Shown piece by piece: positions 8,074 through 16,043 of a DNA stretch of 64,000 bases. Positions within the stretch are counted from its first letter, which is position 1; each line of letters begins with the position of its first letter. The notes under the pieces were generated by a model. The model did not search any database. It was not told where the DNA came from and was given only the letters and a program-made list of their open reading frames with translations. The DNA comes from Dyella sp. C9. GTDB lineage: Bacteria; Pseudomonadota; Gammaproteobacteria; Xanthomonadales; Rhodanobacteraceae. A program made the translations under genes and the position numbers. The stretch is taken from the NCBI RefSeq assembly GCF_003332825.1, contig NZ_QIRF01000005.1, positions 1 to 64,000 on the forward strand. Reading direction: 5' to 3'.

Positions 8074-9145
8074 GCGCTGCCCATTGGCTGTCACTCTCGA
8101 AGAACTTGCCCAGTCGCCGCGCCAGCATGCGCAACAACGGGTTGCGAAGATAGATCGCGTGCCGGGTCAGGGTGAATTGTGCACCCAGATACGACTTGAT
8201 CTGCGGATCGGTCCAGCCGGCCACGTAATGGCTCAGGCCCTGCTCGCGGGCAAACGCCAGGTTGTGGAACCAGCTGGTGAAGTACAGGTTCTGCTCGCGT
8301 GCCTGCGGATAGGCAAAACCGACATACTTGTCGATCAGCTTGCCGTCCACCACGAAGCACAGGTTCCAGCCGATCATCGCGCCCTGGTGGCGGTACACGA
8401 ACACCACGCCGCCATTGGCGGCATCGCGCAGCACGGCGGCGAAGAAATCGCGGCTGAGCTTGTCGAAGTGGATCTCGCTCTGCGCGTAGACATTCTCGTA
8501 CAGCGCGTAGTACGCGTCGATCACCGCGTCGTCGGCGAAACGCGCATCGCCGCAGCGCACGGCCTCGACCTCGACCTCGTCGCGCTTGCGCAGCTTGCGG
8601 CGGATGTCCTTGCGGCGGCCGGACGAAAGCCGCCCGAGGTATTCCTCCTCGCTGGCGAAATCCATCGGCACATAGGCCAGGGCCTGACCTTCCAGCATCA
8701 CGAAGCCGGCCGCCTCGCAGGCCTCGACCAGCCGGCGGTTCCAGTCCGCACTGGCGGCGTCGAACAGCGGCGATGCCTGCGGGATGTCCTTGACGATCAG
8801 CAGGCGCTGGCGACGTCCCAGCTGGTCACGCAGGGCCGATGCCAACGCAGCAGGCTGCGCGTCGCGCGGGAACAATGCGTACTCGGACACCGTGGTGCCC
8901 ACGAAGGCCGTGCGCCAGCGCAGCAGGCGTCCCCACCAGCGATACCCCGGAGCTTGCACGAGCTTGTCGCGCACTTCGGCGTCCGCCGTGGTCAGCAGGT
9001 CGAACGACGCCACGAAGGCTGGCGTACCCGCCGCCTCGACGACGCTGAAATCGATGGGAGGATGCTCGGCAAACCGGGCCACCAGGGCATCCGGTTCGAG
9101 CTGGTTGAGATACCGCACAAGGCACTCCACTAGGCGCAAGTGCAT
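8060..9145 (-). CDS. FemAB/BioF2-like GNAT acyltransferase
   Basis: The 361-residue protein fits the acetyltransferase-6 (BioF2/FemAB-like) family: a C-terminal GNAT half with RLSSGRRKDIRRKLRKRDEV, then YYALYENVYAQSEIHF, FVYRHQGAMIGWNLCFV and LYFTSWFHNLAFAREQGLSHYVAG. Such enzymes pass an acyl group from CoA, ACP or tRNA to an amine. Given the divergent ACP and ketosynthase genes, an acyl-ACP-dependent N-acylation is a reasonable inference. I chose ATG 9145; the frame stays open to 9175. It shares a 207-base divergent intergenic region with the ACP gene. Confidence 0.75.
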   Translation of the reverse strand: MHLRLVECLVRYLNQLEPDALVARFAEHPPIDFSVVEAAGTPAFVASFDLLTTADAEVRDKLVQAPGYRWWGRLLRWRTAFVGTTVSEYALFPRDAQPAALASALRDQLGRRQRLLIVKDIPQASPLFDAASADWNRRLVEACEAAGFVMLEGQALAYVPMDFASEEEYLGRLSSGRRKDIRRKLRKRDEVEVEAVRCGDARFADDAVIDAYYALYENVYAQSEIHFDKLSRDFFAAVLRDAANGGVVFVYRHQGAMIGWNLCFVVDGKLIDKYVGFAYPQAREQNLYFTSWFHNLAFAREQGLSHYVAGWTDPQIKSYLGAQFTLTRHAIYLRNPLLRMLARRLGKFFESDSQWAAHEQA

Positions 9146-9296
9146 AGGATACGACCCCGCAGGGGCCTCCCGCACGATTCAGCCACCGTGCGCTCTTCCA
9201 TAAGGCTGCTGAAAGGGAAGCCGCGCAGGATCAAGGCGTCGCAGCCATGGGCCGGCATTCTGGACATTGCCGCCTGGGTTCGTCAGGCTTGCGTAA

Positions 9297-9315
9297 CGAC
9301 GTCCTCGCGACGTCG
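9297..9315. promoter_or_regulatory. inverted repeat in the divergent acyltransferase/ACP region
   Basis: CGACGTC at 9297-9303 and GACGTCG at 9309-9315 form a perfect inverted repeat with a five-base spacer. It lies directly after a weak plus-strand promoter-like pair, TTGCCG (9267-9272) and TGCGTA (9290-9295), which is a good place for an operator. Confidence 0.4.
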
Positions 9316-9352
9316 CACGACCCGGCGCCATGGCATCCAGGAAAGCATACTC

Positions 9353-9604
9353 ATGAGCACAGTTCAGCAGGAAACGTTCGACATCATCGCCAAGCAGGCA
9401 AAGATCGAGCTCGACACCATCAAGCCGGAGTCCACCCTGAAGGATCTGGGCATCGCCTCGCTGGATGCCATCGAAGTGATCTTCGACATCGAGGAGCACT
9501 TCAACATCAATCTGCCCAACGAAGACACCGACCTGGAAAACGGCACCGTCGGCCAGCTGGTTGCAGCCATCGAGCGCCAGCTGGCGCAGAAGACCGCCGA
9601 ATAA
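9353..9604 (+). CDS. stand-alone acyl carrier protein
   Basis: The 83-residue acidic protein has the four-helix ACP pattern and the phosphopantetheine site at Ser36 in LGIASLDAIEVIFDIEEHF, where the usual DSL is ASL. It carries acyl chains as thioesters. An AGGAAAG ribosome site precedes ATG 9353. It is not the housekeeping acpP, which normally sits between fabG and fabF; here it is four bases from a specialised ketosynthase. No phosphopantetheinyl transferase is nearby, so a general one must load it. Confidence 0.9.
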   Translation: MSTVQQETFDIIAKQAKIELDTIKPESTLKDLGIASLDAIEVIFDIEEHFNINLPNEDTDLENGTVGQLVAAIERQLAQKTAE

Positions 9605-9608
9605 CCGC

Positions 9609-10823
9609 ATGCGCCGCCTCGTCATCACCGGCATGGGCGCGATCTGCGCGCTGGGCCACGACGCGCCTTCCGTATGGAAGGCGATGACCGAGGGCCGTTC
9701 CGGCATCGGTCCGATCCACCACATCCAGCCGGGGCAGTTGCGCAACGGCGGCATCGCCGCCGAAGTGTCCGACTACGACCCGGCCCATTTCTTCGACGAG
9801 GCGCGCCGCGCCCTGCTCGATCCGTTCAGCGAGTACGCACTGATCGCCGCCAATGAGGCGATACGCCAATCGGGCATCCGTTTCGATGGCGAGGCCGGCG
9901 CACGCACCGCCGTGGTGATCGGCACCGGCGCCGGCGGCGAGACCACGCGCGACGACCTGTACGAACGCCTCTATGGCGAACATCAGGGTCGCTTCCACCC
10001 GCTGGGCATCGTGCGCATGATGACCAATGCACCGGCCAGCCAGGTGAGCATGGTGCACGGCATCACCGGCCCCTCCTTCGTGGTGGCCAGTGCCTGCGCA
10101 TCGTCCAACCATGCCTTTGCGCAGGCGGCAATGATGATCCGCTCCGGCCTGGTCGATGCGGCCGTCGTCGGTGGCACCGAAGCCTGCATCACCCTGGGCA
10201 CGCTGCGCGCGTGGGAAGCCATGCGCGTGCTGGCCCCGGATACCTGCCGCCCGTTCAGCCAGGGCCGGCGCGGACTGGTGCTGGGCGAAGGCGCCGGCAT
10301 GTACGTGCTGGAAACCCTGGAGTCGGCGCAGAAGCGCGGCGCCGAGATCCTGTGCGAACTGGTCGGCACCGGCATGAGTTCGGATGCGGGCGACATCGCC
10401 GCGCCGTCGGACATCGGCGCCGCGGCGGCCATGAACGCCGCATTGCGCGATGGCGGCATGTCGCCCGACGAGGTGGACTATGTCAATGCGCATGGCACCG
10501 GCACGGTGGCCAACGACAGCACTGAAACGCGAGCGATCCACCGCGTGTTCGGCGCGCATGCACGCGAGCTGGCGGTGACCTCCACCAAGCCCATGCACGG
10601 CCACGCGCTGGGCGCAGGCGGCGCACTGGAGCTGGTGGCCGCCATCGGCGCCATCCATGACGGCATCGTGCCGCCCACGCTGAACTACCTGGGCCCCGAT
10701 CCCGCCTGCGATCTCGACTACGTGCCGAACGTGGCGCGCGAGATGACCGTGCACGCCGCCATCAGCAATTCGTTCGCGTTCGGCGGCTTGAACGCGGTGG
10801 TGGCGATCCGCCGGGCGCCGTGA
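9609..10823 (+). CDS. FabF-like beta-ketoacyl-ACP synthase
   Basis: This 404-residue KAS II-type condensing enzyme extends an acyl chain by decarboxylative condensation with malonyl-ACP. The Cys-His-His set is intact: Cys163 (SACASSNHAF), His295 (VNAHGTGT) and His332 (STKPMHGHALGAGG). The motif around the second histidine, STKPMHGH, differs from the housekeeping STKSMTGH, and FabG, FabZ and FabI partners are absent, so it serves a dedicated pathway or borrows reductive enzymes from fatty acid synthesis. ATG 9609 follows the ACP stop by four bases. It converges with a Nudix gene 19 bases away. Confidence 0.92.
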   Translation: MRRLVITGMGAICALGHDAPSVWKAMTEGRSGIGPIHHIQPGQLRNGGIAAEVSDYDPAHFFDEARRALLDPFSEYALIAANEAIRQSGIRFDGEAGARTAVVIGTGAGGETTRDDLYERLYGEHQGRFHPLGIVRMMTNAPASQVSMVHGITGPSFVVASACASSNHAFAQAAMMIRSGLVDAAVVGGTEACITLGTLRAWEAMRVLAPDTCRPFSQGRRGLVLGEGAGMYVLETLESAQKRGAEILCELVGTGMSSDAGDIAAPSDIGAAAAMNAALRDGGMSPDEVDYVNAHGTGTVANDSTETRAIHRVFGAHARELAVTSTKPMHGHALGAGGALELVAAIGAIHDGIVPPTLNYLGPDPACDLDYVPNVAREMTVHAAISNSFAFGGLNAVVAIRRAP

Positions 10824-10842
10824 TGGGCCGGTCGCGCGCCGA

Positions 10843-11241
10843 CTAGCCCAGCAGCGGCAAGATCTGTTCCCGGCTCAGCCGGGCGATCGGCAGGTCGCCT
10901 GGCTGGGCCGGATCGATCCAGCGCAGTTCCTCGATCTCGGCCTGGGGCTGGAACGGCCCTTCGGCCTGCACCTCGTAGACATCCGCCTCCACCACATGGC
11001 CTGGCTCGTTGGCTGCCGGTGCGCTGAAGCGTCCCAGCCAGCGCGCGCCTTCGCGCTGCATGATGCAGCCGAGCTCCTCGTGCAGCTCGCGCGCCAGCGT
11101 GTGCAGGTCGTCGCGGTCGCCCTCATCGCGCTTGCCACCCGGTTGCTGCAACACCTCGGCACCACGCTTGCGCACCATCAGCACGTGCCCCTGCGGGTCG
11201 CGGATCACCGCAGCGACAATGCGGATCAGCTTCACGCTCAC
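10843..11241 (-). CDS. Nudix hydrolase with altered Nudix box
   Basis: The 132-residue protein is a Nudix pyrophosphohydrolase. The core RELHEELG is intact, but the first half of the box (GGKRDEGDRDDLHTLA) has one extra residue and an Asp at the usual glutamate place. Such enzymes clean damaged or excess nucleoside diphosphate derivatives; the substrate cannot be told. GTG 11241 overlaps the stop of the upstream Nudix gene as GTGA, so the two are translationally coupled; a second GTG at 11235 is possible. Confidence 0.8.
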   Translation of the reverse strand: MSVKLIRIVAAVIRDPQGHVLMVRKRGAEVLQQPGGKRDEGDRDDLHTLARELHEELGCIMQREGARWLGRFSAPAANEPGHVVEADVYEVQAEGPFQPQAEIEELRWIDPAQPGDLPIARLSREQILPLLG

Positions 11242-11726
11242 AGCCGCGAGAAAGCCCACGACTGCAACCGCCCGTCCTTGTACGGCATAACCCCGTGGAA
11301 GGGACGCGGATCCTGGTCGAACACCAGTGGCAGGAAGTGGCGGTCGCCCTCCCACATCGGCAGTTCCATCAGCCGTTCCAGCGGCACCCATTCCAGCGTG
11401 CCCTCGGGATTGGCGGCCAGCGGCGTGCCGCTGTAGCGGTCGATCACGAAGATGAAGCCCAGCCAGTCCTCGCCCTGCTTGCCGAAGCCGGGCCAGTTGA
11501 GGGTGCCGCGCAAAGTCATCGACTCGCAGCGGATGCCGGCCTCTTCGAGGATCTCGCGATGCATGCAGGTAGCAATGTCCTCGCCCGGCTCCATTTTCCC
11601 GCCCAGGCCGTTGTACTTGCCCAGGTGCTGGTCGTCGGGGCGCGCATTGCGGTGGATCATCAAGACCTGGCTACGGTCGGGCGAGAGCACGTAACCAAGC
11701 GTGGCAACGATGGGGGTGTAAGGCAT
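11238..11726 (-). CDS. MutT-like Nudix hydrolase (8-oxo-dGTPase type)
   Basis: The 162-residue protein has a canonical Nudix box, GGKMEPGEDIATCMHREILE followed by EAGI, near residues 42-65, and the NGLGGKMEPGE lead-in typical of MTH1/MutT-like sanitising enzymes. It likely hydrolyses oxidised purine nucleotides. It is the first gene of a two-Nudix operon and is divergent from the glycosidase lipoprotein gene, with about 90 bases between the starts. Confidence 0.88.
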   Translation of the reverse strand: MPYTPIVATLGYVLSPDRSQVLMIHRNARPDDQHLGKYNGLGGKMEPGEDIATCMHREILEEAGIRCESMTLRGTLNWPGFGKQGEDWLGFIFVIDRYSGTPLAANPEGTLEWVPLERLMELPMWEGDRHFLPLVFDQDPRPFHGVMPYKDGRLQSWAFSRL

Positions 11727-11815
11727 GGGTCCACAACACCGGCGAAAAGCCGGAGTTTAGACCATGCGGAGGGCGGGCTTGCGCGCATCCCGTCGCCCCG
11801 GCGACCATCTGGGGT

Positions 11816-12634
11816 ATGCCGGCCCTTCCGAACCGACGTCCGCTGCCTGGCCGCCTGTCCTGGCTCCTGCTCGCCCCTCTCGCACTGTTGGGCGCTGCCG
11901 CCGGTTGCTCGCAACAAAGGCAGCCGGTGAACAGCAGCGAGGAGGTGTTCGAAGGACAGAACTTCCGCGTGGTCAGCATCGACCTCAAGCGCGAGGCGTT
12001 GAGCCTGCATTGGAAGAACCCGGAGAGCGGCGAGCCGTACGCCAACATCAATGCCCTGCGCCAATGGGGCATGTCGCACGGCCGGCGCATGCTGTTTGCC
12101 GCCAATGCCGGCATCTACGACCGGCAGTTCGCCCCGCTGGGCCTGCATGTGGAGGCGGGCAAGACGGTGGTGCCGCTGAACCTTGCCCACGGCAACCCGG
12201 CCTCGGGCAATTTCTCGCTGCTGCCCAACGGCGTATTCGCGATCTACCCCGACGGCCATGCCGCGGTGCACACCAGCGCGCAGTTCAAGGCCGAGGGCAA
12301 GCCGGCGCAGTGGGCCACGCAGTCGGGCCCGATGCTGGTGATCGACGGCAAGCTCAACGACCAGTTCATCGACGACTCCAACAGCCTCAAGTGGCGCAGC
12401 GGCGTATGCGCCAAGACCCCGCACGAGGTGGTGTTCGTGGTGAGCGAGGCGCCGGTGAACTTCCACACTTTCGCCCGCCTGTTCAAGGACGAACTCGGTT
12501 GCCGCAACGCGCTGTACCTGGATGGCACGATCTCGCAGTTCTACGTGGACGGCGAAGGCTATGCCGGTGCCCCCACCTTCATGGTCAAGCCCTACGCCGG
12601 CATCTTTGCGGTGTTCGCCCAGCCTACGCCGTGA
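11816..12634 (+). CDS. phosphodiester glycosidase (NAGPA/DUF2233) family lipoprotein
   Basis: The 272-residue protein starts with a lipoprotein signal whose lipobox AAGC places the lipidated cysteine at residue 31. The body matches the NAGPA-type phosphodiester glycosidase fold, with FAANAGIYD, GNFSLLPNGVFAI, WATQSGPMLVIDGKLN and NALYLDGTISQFY as the conserved stretches. It is expected on a membrane surface in the periplasm, where relatives cleave sugar-phosphodiester bonds. The next gene begins 66 bases downstream and may be co-transcribed. Confidence 0.85.
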   Translation: MPALPNRRPLPGRLSWLLLAPLALLGAAAGCSQQRQPVNSSEEVFEGQNFRVVSIDLKREALSLHWKNPESGEPYANINALRQWGMSHGRRMLFAANAGIYDRQFAPLGLHVEAGKTVVPLNLAHGNPASGNFSLLPNGVFAIYPDGHAAVHTSAQFKAEGKPAQWATQSGPMLVIDGKLNDQFIDDSNSLKWRSGVCAKTPHEVVFVVSEAPVNFHTFARLFKDELGCRNALYLDGTISQFYVDGEGYAGAPTFMVKPYAGIFAVFAQPTP

Positions 12635-12700
12635 CCGCGGTGCATCCGCGCCGATGTTTCCGTTCTTCCACCATCACTCCTGGACCGAGCTACGCGCCGC

Positions 12701-15112
12701 ATGAATACACCACGACGTTTTCGCTGGCCTCGCTATCTGATCGGGACGCTGCTCATCCTGGTGCTGGGCGCGCTCATCGCCGCCTGGTTCCTGCTGGCGG
12801 GTAGCCGCGCGCGCCTGGACGGCGAGGTGCGGGCCAACGCGATCAAGGCGCCGGTGACCATCACCCGCGACGCACTCGGCACGGTCACCCTGCAGGGCCA
12901 GAACCGTGACGACATCACTTACGCGCTGGGCTATGTGCAGGCCCAGGAGCGTTTCTTCCCGATGGACCTGATGCGCCGCCTGCCCGCCGGCGAGCTGTCC
13001 GAACTGGTGGGTGCCAAGGCGCTGGATACCGATATCAGCCATCGACGCCAGCGGCTGCGCAGCGTGGCACAGGCGGCCTACGCGGCGCTGCCGCCGGAGC
13101 AGAAGCACACGCTCGACCTCTATGCGCAAGGCGTCAATGCCGGCCTGTCCGACCTGCACGTGAAGCCCTGGGAATACCTGTTGCTCGATGCCAAGCCGCA
13201 GGCATGGCGACCGGAAGACACCTTCCTGGTGATCGCCGCGATGTACCTGGACCTCAATGGCGACGGCCGCAACGAACGCGAACTGCATATCGCCGAGCTG
13301 CGCTCGGCGTTGCCGGCGCCGGTGGCCGACTTCCTGCTGTCGCCCGATCCCGACTGGGAGGCACCGCTCGAGGGCGACCTTTCGCGTCCGCCGGTGATCC
13401 CCGATGTGACCGTGTTCGACCTGCGCAAGGGCCAGCCGGCCACGCCATCGAGCGCCGCGCTGACAGCCGCGTTGTTGCCGGCGCTGGACCAGCCGCGCCC
13501 AGGCAGCAACAGCTTTGCCGTGGCCGGCAGCCTGACCGAGAACGGCTCGGCCATCCTCGCCAACGACATGCACCTGGGCCTGCGCGTGCCCAACATCTGG
13601 TTCCGTGCACGACTGCGCTATCCCGACCCGGCGGCGCCGGGCGGTGAGCGCGACGCCAGCGGCGTCACCCTGCCCGGCACGCCGGCCCTGGTAGTGGGCT
13701 CCAATGGCCAGGTGGCCTGGGGCTTCACCAACAGCTACGGCGACTGGCTGGACTGGGTGCGCGTGCAGCGCGACCCCAACGATGCCACCCGCTACAAGGT
13801 GCCCGAAGGCTGGGCCACGGTGGAGACGCATGATGAGGAGATCCGCATCAAGGGCGCGCCCAGCCACCTGCTCAAGGTGGAGTCGACGCGCTGGGGCCCG
13901 ATCATGGCCAAGGATACCGATGGCACGCCGCTCGCCCTGGCGTGGATCGGCAACCGTCCGCGCGGCTATAACCTGGGGGTGATGCAGCTCGAACACGCGC
14001 AGAGCGCGCATGCGGCGCTCGACCTCGCCGCGTCGATGGGCATGCCGCCGCAGAACCTGCTGGCCGCCGACAGCGCGGGCCACATCGGCTGGACCGTCAC
14101 CGGCAACAGTATTCCGCTGCGCAAGGGTTTCGATCCCCAGGTGCCTGCCGACTGGTCCGCGCCGGACACCGGCTGGGTGGGTTGGTCCGATGAACGTCCA
14201 CGCATCGAGGATCCCGCCGATGGCCGCCTGTGGACGGCCAACAACCGCACCGTCGATGGCGCCGGCCTCGAACTGTTGGGCAATGGTGGCCACGACCTGG
14301 GCGCACGCGCGCAGCAGATCCGCGACGACCTGCGCGCGCGCAGCAGCTTCACGCCCGGCAACCTGCTCGACGTGCAGCTGGACGATCGCGCCGTATTGCT
14401 CACCCGCTGGCAGCGCCTGCTGCAGGACACCCTCGCCGGCACCAGCGATCCGGAACTGGAACAGCTGCGCCAGCTCACCGCGAACTGGACCGCGCGCGCC
14501 GAGCCCGCCTCGGTGGATTACCGCCTGGTGCGACTGTTCCGCGACAAGGTGAAGGAAGACGTACTCGCACCGTTCGTGGCGCAGGTGAAGGCCAAGCACG
14601 ACGACTTCAGCTGGCCTGGCATGATCGACGCCGAGGCCGCCGTGTGGGCGCTGCTGCGCGATCGCCCCGCCAACATGCTCGACCCCAAGTACGACAACTG
14701 GAGTGCGCTGCTCACCGCGGCCGCCCACCAGGTGGTTGACGAGCTGGGCAAGCAGCCGGGCGGGCTGGCTGCCCGCAACTGGGGCGAGGTCAATCGCACC
14801 GATATTCGCAGCCCGCTGTCGCGCGCCTTGCCGGGCTTCATGGGCAAGCTGCTGGACATGCCCGACGAGCCGGTGGCCGGTGACCACAACATGCCGCGCG
14901 TGGTGATGCCGGGCTTTGGTGCGTCCGAGCGCCTGGACGTGATGCCCGGCCAGGAATCGCAGAGCATCCTGCACATGCCCGGAGGCCAGAGCGACAACCC
15001 GCTGTCGCCCTACCACGGCGCCGGCCACGAGGATTGGGTGGTCGGCCGCCCCACCCCGCTGCTGCCGGGTCCCCCGCAGCACACGCTGACGCTCGTGCCC
15101 AGCGCATCCTGA
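12701..15112 (+). CDS. penicillin acylase family protein (possible AHL acylase)
   Basis: This 803-residue N-terminal nucleophile hydrolase precursor has an N-terminal membrane or signal segment (residues 12-33), an alpha-chain region to about 268, and the autocleavage site Gly268-Ser269-Asn270 (PGSNSFAVAG), where Ser269 becomes the catalytic N-terminus of the beta chain. The family hydrolyses amide bonds of penicillins, acyl-homoserine lactones or other N-acyl compounds. It should act in the periplasm. Substrate cannot be read from sequence; quorum-signal degradation or processing of an N-acylated metabolite are both possible. Confidence 0.93.
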   Translation: MNTPRRFRWPRYLIGTLLILVLGALIAAWFLLAGSRARLDGEVRANAIKAPVTITRDALGTVTLQGQNRDDITYALGYVQAQERFFPMDLMRRLPAGELSELVGAKALDTDISHRRQRLRSVAQAAYAALPPEQKHTLDLYAQGVNAGLSDLHVKPWEYLLLDAKPQAWRPEDTFLVIAAMYLDLNGDGRNERELHIAELRSALPAPVADFLLSPDPDWEAPLEGDLSRPPVIPDVTVFDLRKGQPATPSSAALTAALLPALDQPRPGSNSFAVAGSLTENGSAILANDMHLGLRVPNIWFRARLRYPDPAAPGGERDASGVTLPGTPALVVGSNGQVAWGFTNSYGDWLDWVRVQRDPNDATRYKVPEGWATVETHDEEIRIKGAPSHLLKVESTRWGPIMAKDTDGTPLALAWIGNRPRGYNLGVMQLEHAQSAHAALDLAASMGMPPQNLLAADSAGHIGWTVTGNSIPLRKGFDPQVPADWSAPDTGWVGWSDERPRIEDPADGRLWTANNRTVDGAGLELLGNGGHDLGARAQQIRDDLRARSSFTPGNLLDVQLDDRAVLLTRWQRLLQDTLAGTSDPELEQLRQLTANWTARAEPASVDYRLVRLFRDKVKEDVLAPFVAQVKAKHDDFSWPGMIDAEAAVWALLRDRPANMLDPKYDNWSALLTAAAHQVVDELGKQPGGLAARNWGEVNRTDIRSPLSRALPGFMGKLLDMPDEPVAGDHNMPRVVMPGFGASERLDVMPGQESQSILHMPGGQSDNPLSPYHGAGHEDWVVGRPTPLLPGPPQHTLTLVPSAS

Positions 15113-15191
15113 GCCAGGCCGCGCGCGTTCGCACACGTCGAGCCAACGCGCGCTGCCCTAGGCTGGGCAACCTTCGCAGGGAATAGCCGCC

Positions 15192-15998
15192 ATGACTTCC
15201 GCACAGGCCATGCCCGTGGTGTTCATCGGGCACGGCTCGCCGATGAATGCCATCGAGGACACACCGTTCCACGCCAGCTGGGCAGCGCTTGGCCACGCGC
15301 TGCCGCGACCACGCGCGGTGCTGTGCATCTCGGCGCACTGGGAAACGCGCGGCGTGTACCTCACCGGCGCCAGCCACCCTGAAACCATCCACGACTTCTA
15401 CGGGTTTCCGCGCGAGCTGTTCGCCGTGCAGTATCCGGCCGCGGGCGATCCCGCACTGGCGCGCGAAGTATCGCGGCTGCTGGACGATCCGCACGTGCAC
15501 ATCGACGAGGGCCGCGGCTTTGACCACGGCATGTGGAGCGTGCTTCGCGTGATGTACCCCGAAGCCGAGGTACCGACCATCCAGCTGAGCCTGGACATTT
15601 CGCGCGATGGCTCGGCGCACTATGCGCTGGCCCGCAAGCTCGCGCCCCTGCGCGAGCAGGGCGTGCTGGTACTGGCCAGTGGCAATATCGTGCACAACCT
15701 GCAGCTGTTCCATTTCCACAGCCGCGAGCCGCTGCCATGGGCCCTGCGCTTTCGCGACCAGGCCAACGCGCTGATCAGGCAGCGCGAACATGCAGCGCTA
15801 TGCAACTTCCATTTGCTGGGACCGGACGCCGAACTGGCGATCAACACGGCCGAGCACTATCTGCCCTTGCTGTACGCGCTTGCCCTGCAACGCGATGACG
15901 ACGACATCCGCGTGTTCAACGATGAGGTGTTCAGCGCCATGTCGATGACTTCACTGGCCATCGGTTCGTCCCTTGCGCTGAAGAACGTTGCCGCATGA
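15192..15998 (+). CDS. LigB/DODA-type extradiol dioxygenase (YgiD-like)
   Basis: The 268-residue protein matches the class III extradiol ring-cleavage family of YgiD/4,5-DOPA dioxygenase. Likely metal and catalytic histidines are in FIGHGSPMN, ISAHWET, HPETIHDFYGFP, FDHGMW, SGNIVHNL and NTAEHYLPLLYA. It opens catechol rings with Fe or Zn in the cytoplasm. ATG 15192 has an AGGGA ribosome site. It appears to be a single gene, convergent with the M28 peptidase. Confidence 0.9.
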   Translation: MTSAQAMPVVFIGHGSPMNAIEDTPFHASWAALGHALPRPRAVLCISAHWETRGVYLTGASHPETIHDFYGFPRELFAVQYPAAGDPALAREVSRLLDDPHVHIDEGRGFDHGMWSVLRVMYPEAEVPTIQLSLDISRDGSAHYALARKLAPLREQGVLVLASGNIVHNLQLFHFHSREPLPWALRFRDQANALIRQREHAALCNFHLLGPDAELAINTAEHYLPLLYALALQRDDDDIRVFNDEVFSAMSMTSLAIGSSLALKNVAA

Positions 15999-16043
15999 GT
16001 CCATGCACCGCGCCAGGTGGCGAGGTGCATGGCAGGCGGTTGC

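Noticed and set aside
12674..15136. Minus-strand open frame of 820 codons
   Set aside because: It lies exactly antisense to the penicillin acylase gene. GC-rich DNA gives long antisense frames, and the product has no recognisable motifs.
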